Below, piece after piece: positions 52,526 to 61,803 of a stretch of 64,000 nt of DNA; position 1 is the stretch's first letter; each line of letters begins with the position of its first letter. The notes beneath the pieces are model-generated. The model worked only from the letters and a program-made list of their open reading frames with translations, searched no databases and had not been told where the DNA came from. The position numbers were made by a program, and so were the translations under genes. The stretch is from an uncultured Clostridia bacterium (GTDB taxonomy: Bacteria > Bacillota > Clostridia > Lachnospirales > Anaerotignaceae). Where the stretch lies: positions 1 through 64,000 of the forward strand of contig CALWGC010000028.1 in the NCBI GenBank assembly GCA_944378105.1. The letters run 5' to 3'.

Positions 52526-53255
52526 TATCATAGAAGTCAAAGGACTGCAAAAACACTATAACGGCGGAAAAATCAAAGCCTTAAACGGCATCACCACCTC
52601 CATCAAAAAAGGCGAAGTGGTGGTGGTCATCGGTCCTTCCGGTTCCGGAAAATCCACCTTCTTGCGCTGCCTCAATTTGTTGGAAGAGCCCACCGGCGGC
52701 CAGGTGATTTTTGAAGGGGTGGATATCACCGATACCAAAGTGGATATCAATGTCCACCGCCAAAAAATGGGGATGGTGTTTCAGCACTTTAATCTGTTTC
52801 CCCATATGACCATTTTAAAAAATATGATCATTGCGCCTATGAAGCTGCAAAAAAAATCGGAGGAAGAGGCCACAAAGCTGGCCATGGACCTTTTGGCGCG
52901 GGTGGGGTTGGAAGACCGGGCCAATGCCTATCCGGCCCAGCTTTCCGGCGGACAAAAACAACGGATTGCCATTGTCCGCGCCCTGTGCATGCAGCCAGAA
53001 GTGATGCTTTTTGACGAACCGACTTCTGCCTTGGACCCAGAAATGGTGGGCGAGGTACTGGAAGTGATGAAGCAACTGGCCAAAGAAAACATGACCATGG
53101 TGGTGGTGACCCACGAGATGGGCTTTGCCAAAGAAGTGGCCAGCCGGGTACTGTTTTTGGCCGATGGACAACTGGTGGAAGATGCACCGCCAAAAGAATT
53201 GTTTGGAAACCCCAAAAGCGAACGGTTGCAGTCGTTTTTGGCCAAGGTGCTTTAA
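52515..53255 (+). CDS. Amino-acid ABC transporter ATP-binding protein (GlnQ type)
   Basis: 246 residues. Walker [11 protein letters not shown] loop [15 protein letters not shown], signature LSGGQKQRI, Walker [14 protein letters not shown] and the H loop VTHEMGFA. Its GTG start lies within the permease gene. It should power the importer encoded by the two preceding genes. Confidence 0.96.
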   Translation: MTDNIIEVKGLQKHYNGGKIKALNGITTSIKKGEVVVVIGPSGSGKSTFLRCLNLLEEPTGGQVIFEGVDITDTKVDINVHRQKMGMVFQHFNLFPHMTILKNMIIAPMKLQKKSEEEATKLAMDLLARVGLEDRANAYPAQLSGGQKQRIAIVRALCMQPEVMLFDEPTSALDPEMVGEVLEVMKQLAKENMTMVVVTHEMGFAKEVASRVLFLADGQLVEDAPPKELFGNPKSERLQSFLAKVL

Positions 53256-53285
53256 AATCGCAAAAAAACGAGAAACAAAAAAAGG

Positions 53286-53326
53286 AAAGCCGAGCCAGAC
53301 AGGGGAAAGTGTCCGGTTCGGCTTTT
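53286..53326 (+). terminator. Terminator of the amino-acid ABC operon
   Basis: A 16-bp near-perfect stem (53286-53301 with 53310-53325) around an 8-nt loop, with T residues on the 3' side. Confidence 0.85.
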
Positions 53327-53493
53327 GGCATATGGCGTGGCAAATCGCCTGCCGGCGGATTGGGGAAAATTCGCCGGTCATAAAGGTAGACGATGGGGCA
53401 AGGAAAAAAGTTCCGGCTTGGGCAGATTCTTTTGGAACTTTTGCTTGCAGGAGAGGGGCAATCGTATTAAGATACAAATAAGGGGGGATAGGT

Positions 53494-53955
53494 ATGATGT
53501 TATATCGCAAAAGATTTATTCCAGAAGAAGTGGTGCCGTTAAAGGACGATGAAATTTTGTTTGCTGATGAAACAAAGATCATCACGAAATGGAAGACGTT
53601 AAAGCCGCGTCCCGATTTTGCTTGGGGTATTTCTTGTTATGATTTACAAAATTCTTACAAAATCAGCCGGTTTCTGGACCACAATAACCATCTGGTGTAT
53701 TATTATTGTGATATCATCGAATGGGAAAAGACAGAGGACGGCTATTTGTTCTCCGATTTATTGGCCGATGTCATCATTTATCCAAATGGCGTTGTGCGGG
53801 TGGTGGACCTGGCCGAGATTGCCGATGCCTTGGATGAGAAAAAAATTACGGAGGCCCAGGCCAAAAAGGCGCTGCGGATTTTGGATGGATTGTTGCGGCG
53901 CATTGAATCGGAAGGGGCCGAAATGTTATTTGGGAGTTTGGTGAAAGAACAATGA
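53494..53955 (+). CDS. DUF402 family protein
   Basis: 153 residues. YKISRFLDHNNHLVYYYCDIIEWEKTEDGYLFSDLLADVIIYPNG is the core DUF402 segment, with the conserved Asp and Tyr residues. Related proteins (FomD, Ntdp) hydrolyse nucleoside di- or triphosphates or nucleotidyl conjugates. A second ATG (53497) is adjacent. Its 3' end overlaps the RadC-like gene by 4 bp. Confidence 0.85.
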   Translation: MMLYRKRFIPEEVVPLKDDEILFADETKIITKWKTLKPRPDFAWGISCYDLQNSYKISRFLDHNNHLVYYYCDIIEWEKTEDGYLFSDLLADVIIYPNGVVRVVDLAEIADALDEKKITEAQAKKALRILDGLLRRIESEGAEMLFGSLVKEQ

Positions 53956-54656
53956 CAGAAAAGAAGCATCTGCATGCAGGACACAGGGAAAGAATGAGAC
54001 AACGTCTGCTGCAAGCGGGCGCAGATACCTTTGAAACCCATGAACTGTTGGAAATGCTGCTCTATTATACCGATCCCAGAAAGAATACCAACGAACAAGC
54101 CCATCGGCTGCTCAATGAATATGGTTCTTTGGCGGTGTTGATGGAAGCAGATCCGGCGGATTTGATGTATCGGATGAAGTTGAACGAACAGACGGCCGTG
54201 TTCTTTCCGTTGGTACGGGAATTGTTGCGCCGTTATGATGCGGAAAAGTGGAAGAAACGGACACTGATTGATAGTTCCGATTTGGCTGGCGCTTACGCCA
54301 TCTATCTGTTGGGACAAGAAAAACGGGAGTGCTTTTATTTGTTGGCGCTGGATGCCCAAAGCCGGCTCATTGGTTCGGTGCGTGTCAGCGAAGGCTCGTT
54401 AAACGAAGCCCACGTCTATACCAGAACATTGGTGGAATCTGCCTTAAAATATAATGCCAAGTCCATCATCTTGACCCATAATCATCCCGGTGGTTCTTTG
54501 ATTCCCACGGCCAGTGATATCGAAACGACGGTGCAAGTCATTAAAATCATGAATATGCTGGACATTTTTGTGGCAGACCATATTATTGTGGCCGGCAATC
54601 AATATTTGAGTATGGCTGATAAAGGCTTTATTTCCAATCGGGAAGATTTGGAATGA
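53952..54656 (+). CDS. RadC-like JAB-domain protein
   Basis: 234 residues. An N-terminal helix-hairpin-helix-like part (HRERMRQRLLQAGADTFETHELLEMLLYY) is followed by the JAB/MPN domain. The metal-binding motif is THNHPGGSLIPTASDIE, with both His and the Asp in place. The family was named after radC but its role in repair is doubtful. It is translationally coupled to the DUF402 gene. Confidence 0.9.
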   Translation: MTEKKHLHAGHRERMRQRLLQAGADTFETHELLEMLLYYTDPRKNTNEQAHRLLNEYGSLAVLMEADPADLMYRMKLNEQTAVFFPLVRELLRRYDAEKWKKRTLIDSSDLAGAYAIYLLGQEKRECFYLLALDAQSRLIGSVRVSEGSLNEAHVYTRTLVESALKYNAKSIILTHNHPGGSLIPTASDIETTVQVIKIMNMLDIFVADHIIVAGNQYLSMADKGFISNREDLE

Positions 54657-54679
54657 GGGGCAAGAAGGAGGAGACGGCA

Positions 54680-54904
54680 ATGGAGAAAAAATTATATCGT
54701 ATTGAAGAAGGAAAAAAGATGAGCGGTGTATGCACCGGCTTGGCCGCTTATTTTGGGATTGATGTGACGTTGATTCGCCTGCTTTGGGTGGTTGCAACGT
54801 TATTTACTTCTATTTTTCCGGGCTTGATTTTGTATATTGTTTGTGTGTTTATCATTCCCTTGGCACCGGACTATATTGAAGGAGAATACCGGGAAAAACA
54901 ATAA
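54680..54904 (+). CDS. PspC-domain membrane protein
   Basis: 74 residues. KLYRIEEGKKMSGVCTGLAAYFGIDVTLIRLLWVVATLF is a textbook PspC domain, with a helix followed by a second hydrophobic segment (ILYIVCVFIIPLA). Such proteins take part in envelope stress responses. AAGGAGGAGACGGCA precedes ATG 54680. Confidence 0.92.
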   Translation: MEKKLYRIEEGKKMSGVCTGLAAYFGIDVTLIRLLWVVATLFTSIFPGLILYIVCVFIIPLAPDYIEGEYREKQ

Positions 54905-54930
54905 AACGAATCAAAAAGCAAGACAAAAGA

Positions 54931-54966
54931 AAACCTGTTGGGTCAAAAAAGCCCACAGGTTTTTTT
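54931..54966 (+). terminator. Terminator after the PspC gene
   Basis: AACCTGTtGGG pairs with CCCACAGGTT (one bulged T), followed by T residues. Confidence 0.85.
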
Positions 54967-54985
54967 GTTTGCAGTTTGGATAGAT

Positions 54986-55014
54986 GCATGTTTTTTCGCT
55001 TTTTTTCCATACTA
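54986..55014 (+). promoter_or_regulatory. Sigma-G-type promoter of spoVAD-spoVAE
   Basis: GCATG at 54986-54990 fits the sigma-G -35 (GNATR). A 17-nt spacer leads to CATACTA at 55008-55014, a perfect CATNNTA -10. spoVA operons are forespore-expressed under sigma-G in Bacillus. The site lies 22 bp before the spoVAD ATG and excludes the upstream in-frame start at 54976. Confidence 0.75.
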
Positions 55015-55035
55015 AACAGAGATGGAAGTCAAACC

Positions 55036-56076
55036 ATGGGAAAGAAGGGATTTTTGTTGAAAAAGATTGGTGCACAGACTTGTGAATTTTTGCATCCGCC
55101 GGTGATTACGGCCACGGCGGCTGTGGCCGGGAAGAAAGAAGGCGAAGGGCCTTTGGGCCGATGGATGGATGTGATTGATCCGACGGATAAAATGAATGAG
55201 GAAAGTTGGGAAAAGGCAGAAAGCGCCATGGCCCAAAAGGCCATTTCGGTCTTACTGGAAAAAGCAGGGAGAAAGGCAGAGGATGTGGATTATTTATTGG
55301 GCGGCGATTTGCTGAACCAATGTTCTGCCACTGTGTTTGGTACGGCTTCGTTTTCCATTCCGTTTTTTGGATTGTTTAGCGCCTGCTCCACCTTTGGCGA
55401 GGCACTGTCTTTGGGAGCCATGCTTTTGGATGGCGGATTTGGCAAACGGGTGATTTGTTGTGCCGGAAGCCATTTTTGTGCGGCGGAAAAACAATTTCGT
55501 TTTCCCCTTGGCATGGGGACCCAGCGGCCGCCCAGCGCCACCTGGACCGTGACGGGTAACGGGGCTGCTTTCTTGGAAGCGGAAGGAGAAGGCCCAAAGA
55601 TTACCCATGTGACCACGGGGAAAATTGTGGATTATGGCATTACCGATTCGGCCAATATGGGTGCGGCCATGGCACCTGCAGCGGCCGATGTGATTTTGGC
55701 CCATTTTCGGGAGACGGGGCGCACCTTTGATGATTATACTTGGGTGGCCACCGGGGATTTGGGCATAGTGGGCAAACAACTGCTTTGTAAGCTGCTGGAA
55801 GAAGGCGGCATGAAGCCGGGAGAACATCTGACGGACTGTGGGTTGGAGCTTTTTGATAACGCAACGCAAGACACCCACGCCGGGGGCAGTGGTTGTGCCT
55901 GTGCCGCCATCACCTACTGTGGCTATTTTCATCAAAAATTGGCCAAGGGAAGGGGCCGGCTGCTTTTGGTGCCCACAGGGGCTTTGATGAATACCACCAC
56001 CAGCCAGCAGGGGCTTACCATTCCTGGCATTGCCCATGCCATTTGTATTGAGGGGGTGAAACCATGGAGTATGTAA
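55036..56076 (+). CDS. spoVAD: Stage V sporulation protein AD
   Basis: 346 residues with a thiolase-like fold. SpoVAD binds dipicolinic acid during its uptake into the forespore. LLGGDLLNQCSATVFG, GACS-like FSACSTFGEALS, SHFCAAEKQFRFPLGMGTQRPPSATWTVTGNGA, and GGSGCACAAITY match the family throughout. Only a weak GGAAG lies near the ATG. It overlaps spoVAE by 13 bp. The usual upstream partner spoVAC is absent here. Confidence 0.96.
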   Translation: MGKKGFLLKKIGAQTCEFLHPPVITATAAVAGKKEGEGPLGRWMDVIDPTDKMNEESWEKAESAMAQKAISVLLEKAGRKAEDVDYLLGGDLLNQCSATVFGTASFSIPFFGLFSACSTFGEALSLGAMLLDGGFGKRVICCAGSHFCAAEKQFRFPLGMGTQRPPSATWTVTGNGAAFLEAEGEGPKITHVTTGKIVDYGITDSANMGAAMAPAAADVILAHFRETGRTFDDYTWVATGDLGIVGKQLLCKLLEEGGMKPGEHLTDCGLELFDNATQDTHAGGSGCACAAITYCGYFHQKLAKGRGRLLLVPTGALMNTTTSQQGLTIPGIAHAICIEGVKPWSM

Positions 56077-56420
56077 AAGCGTTTTTGGTGGGCGGCGCCT
56101 TTTGTTTGATTGGTCAGATTTTAATTGACAAAACAAAATGGACCTCTGCCCGGATTTTGGTGCTGTATGTGGTGACGGGGACCATTTTGGGGGCTTTGGG
56201 AATTTATGCGCCCATCAAAGAGTTTGCCGGTTGCGGCGCCACGGTGCCCATCATTGGCTTTGGGGCCAATTTAAGCAAGGGGATTGCCGAGGCCGTGGCC
56301 GAAGAGGGGCTTTTTGGGTTACTCACCGGGCCCATGAAGGCGGCGGCCGGCGGCATCGGGTTTGTGGTGTTGGCGGCGTTTTTTGCCGCATTGGTGTTTC
56401 AGCCCAAGGGAAAAAGTTAA
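56064..56420 (+). CDS. spoVAE: Stage V sporulation protein AE
   Basis: 118 residues with four membrane helices. AFLVGGAFCLIGQILIDKT at the N-terminus and GCGATVPIIGFGANLSKGIAEAV are family signatures (SpoVAEb type). It is a membrane component of the dipicolinate channel. AGGGGGTG lies just before the ATG, inside the spoVAD gene. Confidence 0.95.
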   Translation: MEYVKAFLVGGAFCLIGQILIDKTKWTSARILVLYVVTGTILGALGIYAPIKEFAGCGATVPIIGFGANLSKGIAEAVAEEGLFGLLTGPMKAAAGGIGFVVLAAFFAALVFQPKGKS

Positions 56421-56519
56421 TTTTTTGTTTTTCCAGTAAAAATGATTTCCTTTCTTTTTTTTCTGTGCTATACTAAAACTGTAACTGAAGGTACCCAACA
56501 GAAGGAAGGGGATAGCCCA

Positions 56520-57026
56520 TTGAATCGTGCACTTGGATCGAAGGTGGATCTGCGCAATTTTAACATCGACATTGCCCGTTTATATTGGGAATGTGTTGGT
56601 GATATTATGGATAATGAAAAAATTCAAAAGCTGGACCAGTGGGAACAACATAACCACACCAGCCGGCTACAGCATAGCCTCAATGTTTCGTATTATAGTT
56701 TTCTCATTTGTCTGAAACTGGGTTGGGATTACCGTTCTGCCGCCCGGGCCGGGTTGCTCCATGATCTGTATTTTTACGATTGGAGAACCAAAAAAGGCCT
56801 GCGGAAAAATCATGCCCTGTGGCATCCGCTGGTGGCTGCCGATAATGCCAAAAAAATCTGTGATTTAAACCCAGTGGAAGAAGATTGTATCATCAAACAC
56901 ATGTGGCCTTGCACCTTTGTGCCGCCCAGATATAAAGAAGGGTTTGTCATCACCTTTGTAGATAAAATTTGTGCCACCTGCGAAGTATTTGCAAAGGACG
57001 AACCGAAGGTGGCTCGTGCCCAGTAA
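56520..57026 (+). CDS. HD-domain phosphohydrolase
   Basis: About 168 residues from TTG 56520, which has AAGGAAGGGG upstream; the frame opens earlier, but an extended -10 (TGCTATACT ending 56474) lies in that part. The HD motif is formed by HSLNVSYYS, AGLLHDLYFYDW, HALWHPLVAA and the later IIKHMWP. Such proteins hydrolyse phosphates of nucleotides or signalling molecules. Substrate is unknown. Confidence 0.85.
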   Translation: MNRALGSKVDLRNFNIDIARLYWECVGDIMDNEKIQKLDQWEQHNHTSRLQHSLNVSYYSFLICLKLGWDYRSAARAGLLHDLYFYDWRTKKGLRKNHALWHPLVAADNAKKICDLNPVEEDCIIKHMWPCTFVPPRYKEGFVITFVDKICATCEVFAKDEPKVARAQ

Positions 57027-57039
57027 ATACAAAAAAAGA

Positions 57040-57078
57040 AACCCCGGCTTTTTTGTGGACGAAAAGCCGAGGTTTTTT
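57040..57078 (+). terminator. Terminator of the HD-domain gene
   Basis: AACCCCGGCTTTT (57040-57052) pairs with AAAAGCCGAGGTT (57062-57074) with one mismatch, then T residues. Confidence 0.8.
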
Positions 57079-57099
57079 TGCGGAAAGGAGACAAGGTAG

Positions 57100-57579
57100 A
57101 TGAGAGTGGGTCAAGGATATGACGTTCATCGTTTGGTGGAAGGACGAAAACTGATCTTAGGCGGGGTGGAGATCCCGTATGAAAAAGGGCTGCTTGGCCA
57201 TTCCGATGCCGATGTATTGTTACATGCGGTGATGGATGCCCTGTTGGGGGCTGCGGCCCTGGGCGATATTGGCCGCCATTTTCCCGATACGGCAGAAGAA
57301 TTTCGCGGCGCCAACAGTTTATTGTTATTAAATCACGTTTTTTCCTTGCTAGATGAGCAAGGATATAGTATAATAAACATTGATGCGACCATTGTGGCGC
57401 AAAAACCAAAGCTGGCGCCTTTTTTGGGGCAAATGGCAGCGAATATTGCTTCTGCCTGCCGCATAGAGTTAGATCAGGTCAATGTGAAAGCCACCACAGA
57501 AGAAGGGCTTGGTTTTACAGGGACCGGAGAGGGCATGTCAGCCATTGCCGTTTGTCTGATTGAGAAAAAGAATAAGTGA
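57100..57579 (+). CDS. ispF: 2-C-methyl-D-erythritol 2,4-cyclodiphosphate synthase
   Basis: 159 residues. IspF makes the cyclic diphosphate in the MEP route to isoprenoids. The metal ligands are in GYDVHRL (Asp8, His10) and [11 protein letters not shown] (His near 42); [10 protein letters not shown] and the C-terminal [15 protein letters not shown] follow. GGAAAGGAGAC precedes the ATG. It stands without ispD. Confidence 0.97.
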   Translation: MRVGQGYDVHRLVEGRKLILGGVEIPYEKGLLGHSDADVLLHAVMDALLGAAALGDIGRHFPDTAEEFRGANSLLLLNHVFSLLDEQGYSIINIDATIVAQKPKLAPFLGQMAANIASACRIELDQVNVKATTEEGLGFTGTGEGMSAIAVCLIEKKNK

Positions 57580-57589
57580 AAGACTGTGA

Positions 57590-57850
57590 CCAGAAAGAGT
57601 AGCAACCGGTCAAACCTTCTCCAGAGAAAGCCGTCGGCGGGTGGAAGCGGCTGAAGAAAGGCTGTTGTGAAGTGCGTTTTGGTAGTTGCGAATGTGAGGC
57701 GTCCTTTGGCGCTTAGCTTTCGACGTATGGCTGCGTGAAAGCCTGGGCTGTGTTTGGCCCGCCGAGGGGGGAGTATATCCCAAAAAGAGTGGAACCGCGG
57801 AGTATTATTTGCTTCGTCTCTGAGTATTTCTCAAAGACGAGGCTTTTTTT
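57590..57850 (+). promoter_or_regulatory. Cysteine T-box riboswitch
   Basis: A T-box leader with stem I features (AGAGTAG near 57596, CCAGAGA, GGTGGAAGC) and the T-box core AGAGTGGAACCGCGG ending at 57800. A terminator (57811-57824 with 57830-57843) and T run follow. The T-box bulge reads TGGA, which pairs with UCCA and so fits a tRNA with discriminator U, as in tRNA-Cys. TGC at 57673-57675 in GAAGTGCG is the likely specifier. It would turn on cysE and cysS when uncharged tRNA-Cys accumulates. Confidence 0.92.
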
Positions 57851-57893
57851 ATTTCCCGTTTTGTATTACAATCAGTAAAGGAGTTCGATTCTC

Positions 57894-58562
57894 GTGTCAT
57901 TCATCAGCGAACAAATCAAAGTCATCAAAGAAAAGGACCCGGCCATCAAAAGCAGTGTGGAAGTATTGCTCTACCCCAGCTTTTGGGCCAACATCAACCA
58001 CTTCATTGCCCACGGCCTCTACAAACGAAAGATGTTTTTCTTGGCCCGCTTTGTGAGCCAATTGTCCCGGTTTTTGACGGGCATTGAAATTCACCCCGGG
58101 GCCACCATTGGCAAAGGCTTTTTCATTGACCACGGCATGGGCGTTGTCATTGGTGAAACCTGCGAAATTGGCGATAACGTATTGCTGTACCAAGGGGTGA
58201 CATTGGGCGGTACCGGGAAAGATAGCGGCAAGCGCCACCCAACCATCGGCAACAATGTCCTGGTGGGCAGCGGCGCCAAAGTCCTGGGGCCCATTCATGT
58301 GGGCGATAATGTCCGCATCGGCAGCGGCTCGGTGGTATTAAAAGATGTGCCGGACGATGTGACGGTGGTGGGCATTCCTGCCAAGTGGAAAGACAAAAAC
58401 ACCGTGGAAGACCATCCGTCTGATAACTTGGATCAGTTGAAAGTGCCAGACATTGTGGAAGAAGAAATTGCCCAGCTGCAAAGACGTCTGGAAGAACTGG
58501 AAACCATCCTCAAAAGACAGGAAAGCGATAAACAAGAAAACAACCAACAAGAAAGTGCGTAA
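57894..58562 (+). CDS. cysE: Serine O-acetyltransferase
   Basis: 222 residues. CysE acetylates serine, the first step of cysteine synthesis. After an N-terminal helical part come left-handed beta-helix repeats with [31 protein letters not shown] and the catalytic His/Asp region, then [35 protein letters not shown] Gln/Glu/Lys-rich tail ends the protein. GTG start with AAAGGAG upstream. It is controlled by the T-box leader. Confidence 0.97.
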   Translation: MSFISEQIKVIKEKDPAIKSSVEVLLYPSFWANINHFIAHGLYKRKMFFLARFVSQLSRFLTGIEIHPGATIGKGFFIDHGMGVVIGETCEIGDNVLLYQGVTLGGTGKDSGKRHPTIGNNVLVGSGAKVLGPIHVGDNVRIGSGSVVLKDVPDDVTVVGIPAKWKDKNTVEDHPSDNLDQLKVPDIVEEEIAQLQRRLEELETILKRQESDKQENNQQESA

Positions 58563-58606
58563 CAAGAAAAGATCGAAATCAGGAAAACAGAAAAGGAGAG
58601 ATTTTC

Positions 58607-60010
58607 ATGCGCGTTTATAACACACTGACCAGAAAAAAAGAAGAATTTGTGCCTTTGGAAGAAGGCAAAGTGAAAATGTATGTCTGCGGCCCAACGGTGT
58701 ATAACTATATCCACATCGGTAACGCCCGCCCTTATGTAACCTTCGATACGGTGCGTCGGTATATGGAATACAAAGGCTATGAAGTGACCTATATCCAAAA
58801 CTTCACCGACGTGGACGATAAAATCATCAACAAAGCCAACGAAGAACACACCACCATGGATGTCATCAGCAATCGTTATATCAAAGAATGCTTCACCGAC
58901 GCCGACGGCCTCCATGTCAAACGCGCCACCCATCACCCACGGGTGACCGAAGAAATGGACCATATCATCGAAATGATTGACGAATTGGTCAAAGGCGGCC
59001 ACGCCTATGAACACGAAGGCACGGTATATTTTGATACGAAATCCTTCCCGGAATATGGGAAACTTTCCAAAAAGAATTTGGACGATTTGATTGCCGGGGC
59101 CAGCGAACGGGTGGACATTGACGAAGCCAAGAAAAATCCCACCGACTTTGTCCTTTGGAAACCATATAAACCAGGCGAACCAAAGTGGCCCTCTCCTTGG
59201 GGCGAAGGCCGTCCCGGCTGGCACATCGAATGCTCTGTGATGGCCAAACGGTATCTGGGCGACACCATCGATATCCATGCCGGTGGCGAAGACTTGATTT
59301 TCCCTCACCATGAAAACGAAATTGCCCAAAGCGAAGCTTGCAATGGTGTGCCTTTTGCCCGGTATTGGCTGCACAATGGCTTTATTACAGTGGATAACGA
59401 AAAGATGAGTAAATCGGCCGGAAACTTCTTTACAGTGCGGGATATTGCGGCTCTCTTCCCTTATGAAGTGATTCGTTTCTTCTTGTTAAACGGCCAATAC
59501 AGAAGCCCCATCAACTTCAGCAAAGAATTGATGGAAAGCTGCCAAAACGGTCTGGAACGCATCAAAAACTGCGCCAAAGATTTGGATTACTATATCAAAA
59601 ATGCCCAAGGCGATACCCTCAAAGAAGGCGAAAACGAAGCCGATATCGAAGCCTTCCGTACCCAGTTTGAAGAGGCCATGGATGACGACTTTAACACCGC
59701 CGATGCCATCACCGCCGTGTATGAATTGGTGAAATTTATTAACATCAATAACAAAGCAGGCGTTTCCAAAGCCTTTGCCGAAAAAGAACTGGCCCTGCTT
59801 TTGACCCTGACCGACGTATTGGGGTTAACGGTGTTGGAAGAAGCCGAAGAAGGGGAAGACACTGCCCTCATTGAAGAACTGATTGCCAAACGGACCGAAG
59901 CCAAAAAGGCCAAAGACTTTGCCACCGCCGATGCCATCCGCGACCAACTGGCCGGTATGGGCATTACCATCAAAGACACCAGACAAGGGGTGCAATGGTT
60001 CCGTAATTAA
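58607..60010 (+). CDS. cysS: Cysteinyl-tRNA synthetase
   Basis: 467 residues, class I synthetase. The HIGH motif reads HIGNARPYV, zinc ligands include CGPTVYN, the GWHIECSVM segment and [11 protein letters not shown], and the KMSKS motif is exact. The C-terminal helical and anticodon-binding part is complete. AAAGGAGAGA precedes the ATG, 44 bp after cysE. Confidence 0.98.
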   Translation: MRVYNTLTRKKEEFVPLEEGKVKMYVCGPTVYNYIHIGNARPYVTFDTVRRYMEYKGYEVTYIQNFTDVDDKIINKANEEHTTMDVISNRYIKECFTDADGLHVKRATHHPRVTEEMDHIIEMIDELVKGGHAYEHEGTVYFDTKSFPEYGKLSKKNLDDLIAGASERVDIDEAKKNPTDFVLWKPYKPGEPKWPSPWGEGRPGWHIECSVMAKRYLGDTIDIHAGGEDLIFPHHENEIAQSEACNGVPFARYWLHNGFITVDNEKMSKSAGNFFTVRDIAALFPYEVIRFFLLNGQYRSPINFSKELMESCQNGLERIKNCAKDLDYYIKNAQGDTLKEGENEADIEAFRTQFEEAMDDDFNTADAITAVYELVKFININNKAGVSKAFAEKELALLLTLTDVLGLTVLEEAEEGEDTALIEELIAKRTEAKKAKDFATADAIRDQLAGMGITIKDTRQGVQWFRN

Positions 60011-60026
60011 GAGAAAGAGGACGCCT

Positions 60027-60437
60027 ATGTTGGAAGAAATTTTGGCCCAGTATCAGGGGGAAAAGGCCCAAAGCCTTTCCCCTTTGGTGCTGGCGTATGT
60101 GGGGGATGCGGTGTATGAGCTTTTTGTGCGTGGCTATGTGCTGCGCACCGGCAACGCCCCCGTCAATAAACTCCATCGGCGCAGCCGGGACCTGGTGAAA
60201 GCCGCCGGACAGACGGCTTTTTATCACCGGGTGGAAGGAATGCTGACCGAGGAGGAAGCGGCCGTGTTCAAGCGGGGCCGCAACGCCAAAAGCCACACCA
60301 TGGCAAAAAATGCCGATATGATGGATTATCGCATTGCCACGGGGGTGGAGGCGTTATTTGGTTATTTATATCTCGATGGACAGTTGAAGCGGCTGGGAGA
60401 ACTGTTTGAAGCAGGCTTACCGCCCGAAAAGGAGTAA
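60027..60437 (+). CDS. mrnC: Mini-ribonuclease III
   Basis: 136 residues. LSPLVLAYVGDAVYELFVRGYVL is the RNase III catalytic helix without a dsRNA-binding domain, and FKRGRNAKSHTMAKNADMMDYRIATGVEALFGYLYL completes the active site. Mini-III matures 23S rRNA ends in Bacillota. ATG 60027 follows the cysS stop by 16 bp; the longer in-frame opening overlaps cysS and is discounted. Confidence 0.95.
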   Translation: MLEEILAQYQGEKAQSLSPLVLAYVGDAVYELFVRGYVLRTGNAPVNKLHRRSRDLVKAAGQTAFYHRVEGMLTEEEAAVFKRGRNAKSHTMAKNADMMDYRIATGVEALFGYLYLDGQLKRLGELFEAGLPPEKE

Positions 60438-60440
60438 CCC

Positions 60441-61253
60441 ATGGAACCGAAAAAAGAATGGAAACGTCGCAAAAGCGACGAAGAAAAACTGCGGCCCAGA
60501 GAAGACCGGCCCATCAATGAAAATCAAGTGGAAGGCCGTAATGCCATTTTAGAAGTACTCAAAAGCGGCCGGGATGTGGAAAAAATTGTGGTGGCCAAGG
60601 GCAATGTGGAAGGCACCATCCGCCGCATCATCGCCATGGCCAAAGAACGGGGCATTGTGGTGCAGCAGACGGACCGCAACCGGCTGGATGAAATGAGCCA
60701 GACAAAAAATCATCAAGGGATCATCGGCTTTGTTTCGGCCCACCAATATGTGGAAGTGGAAGAGATTTTAGAGCGGGCAAGACAAAAGGGCGAAGATCCC
60801 TTTGTGCTGCTTTTGGACGGCTTGACCGATCCCCACAATTTGGGCGCCATTTTGAGAACGGCCGATGCGGCTGGGGTCCACGGCGTCATTATCCCCAAAC
60901 GCAATGCGGTGGGTTTGACGGCGACGGTGGCCAAAACGTCAGCCGGGGCCATTGAGTATGTGCCGGTGGCCAAGGTGGTCAATTTGGTCAGCACCATGGA
61001 ACAGCTGAAAAAAGAAGGGCTGTGGATTGCCTGCGCCGACATGGACGGAAAAGAACATTTTGATTCCGACATGAAGGGCCCTCTGGCGCTGGTCATTGGC
61101 AGCGAAGGGGAAGGCGTTGGCCGTTTGGTGAAAGAAAACTGTGATTTTACGGTATCCATCCCCATGAAGGGCGAAATTTCTTCTCTCAATGCTTCTGTGG
61201 CGGCAGCACTTTTGATGTATGAAGTGGTGCGTCAGAGAAGAAACGGTGAATAG
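60441..61253 (+). CDS. rlmB: 23S rRNA (guanosine-2'-O-)-methyltransferase RlmB
   Basis: 270 residues, SPOUT/TrmH family. A basic N-terminal extension (about 1-25) precedes a substrate-binding domain (VEGRNAILEVLKSGRDVEKI). The knotted SAM-binding domain has LLDGLTDPHNLGAILRTADAAGVHGVI, VIGSEGEGVGRLV and IPMKGEISSLNASVAAALLMYE. It methylates the ribose of a 23S rRNA guanosine. It starts 3 bp after mrnC. Confidence 0.95.
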   Translation: MEPKKEWKRRKSDEEKLRPREDRPINENQVEGRNAILEVLKSGRDVEKIVVAKGNVEGTIRRIIAMAKERGIVVQQTDRNRLDEMSQTKNHQGIIGFVSAHQYVEVEEILERARQKGEDPFVLLLDGLTDPHNLGAILRTADAAGVHGVIIPKRNAVGLTATVAKTSAGAIEYVPVAKVVNLVSTMEQLKKEGLWIACADMDGKEHFDSDMKGPLALVIGSEGEGVGRLVKENCDFTVSIPMKGEISSLNASVAAALLMYEVVRQRRNGE

Positions 61254-61266
61254 AAGGGAATGAGCC

Positions 61267-61788
61267 ATGAAGCGTGATTTTTTGCTGGTGGATGGGTATA
61301 ACATCATCCATGCCTGGCCCAAGCTTTTGGAGATGACAGAGGTAAGTTTGGAAAGCGCCAGGCAAAAATTGATGGATACCATGAGCAATTATCAAGGGTA
61401 TCACAGCCATTTGGAAGTGATTGTGGTCTTTGACGGCTATCTGGTCAAAGGCAACAGCGGCACGGCCTTTCGGTACCATAACATCCATGTGGTTTTTACA
61501 AAAGAAGCGGAAACGGCCGATCATTATATTGAAAAAGTGGTCCATGGCTTGCCCCGGGAGTGTCGGGTGCGGGTGGCCACCTCCGACGGGTTGGAGCAGC
61601 TGATTATTTTGGGCCGAGGAGCCGTGCGTATGAGTGCCACGGAGTTAAAACGAGAAGTGCAGCAAACCGAAGCACAGCTGCGCCAGCAATATATCGAGCC
61701 CAGGCGGCAGTCGAAAAACGTCTTGATGGACCACTTGGATGAGGAAACGAGAATCATTTTGGAAAAAATGCGGCGCAATGAGCTGTAA
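61267..61788 (+). CDS. rae1: NYN-domain ribonuclease (YacP/Rae1 family)
   Basis: 173 residues. FLLVDGYNIIHAWP opens the NYN (PIN-like) nuclease domain, and EVIVVFDGYLVKG, VFTKEAETADHYIEK and VRVATSDGLEQLIILGRGA supply the acidic active-site residues. Bacillus Rae1 cleaves mRNAs at the ribosome. The position between rlmB and sigH is conserved among Bacillota. Confidence 0.92.
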   Translation: MKRDFLLVDGYNIIHAWPKLLEMTEVSLESARQKLMDTMSNYQGYHSHLEVIVVFDGYLVKGNSGTAFRYHNIHVVFTKEAETADHYIEKVVHGLPRECRVRVATSDGLEQLIILGRGAVRMSATELKREVQQTEAQLRQQYIEPRRQSKNVLMDHLDEETRIILEKMRRNEL

Positions 61789-61803
61789 CAGAAAGGAACG
61801 TCT

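Noticed and set aside
58433-59374. 313-codon minus-strand open frame across cysE and cysS
   Set aside because: It spans two well-supported genes in the antisense direction and encodes a Phe/His-rich product without motifs.
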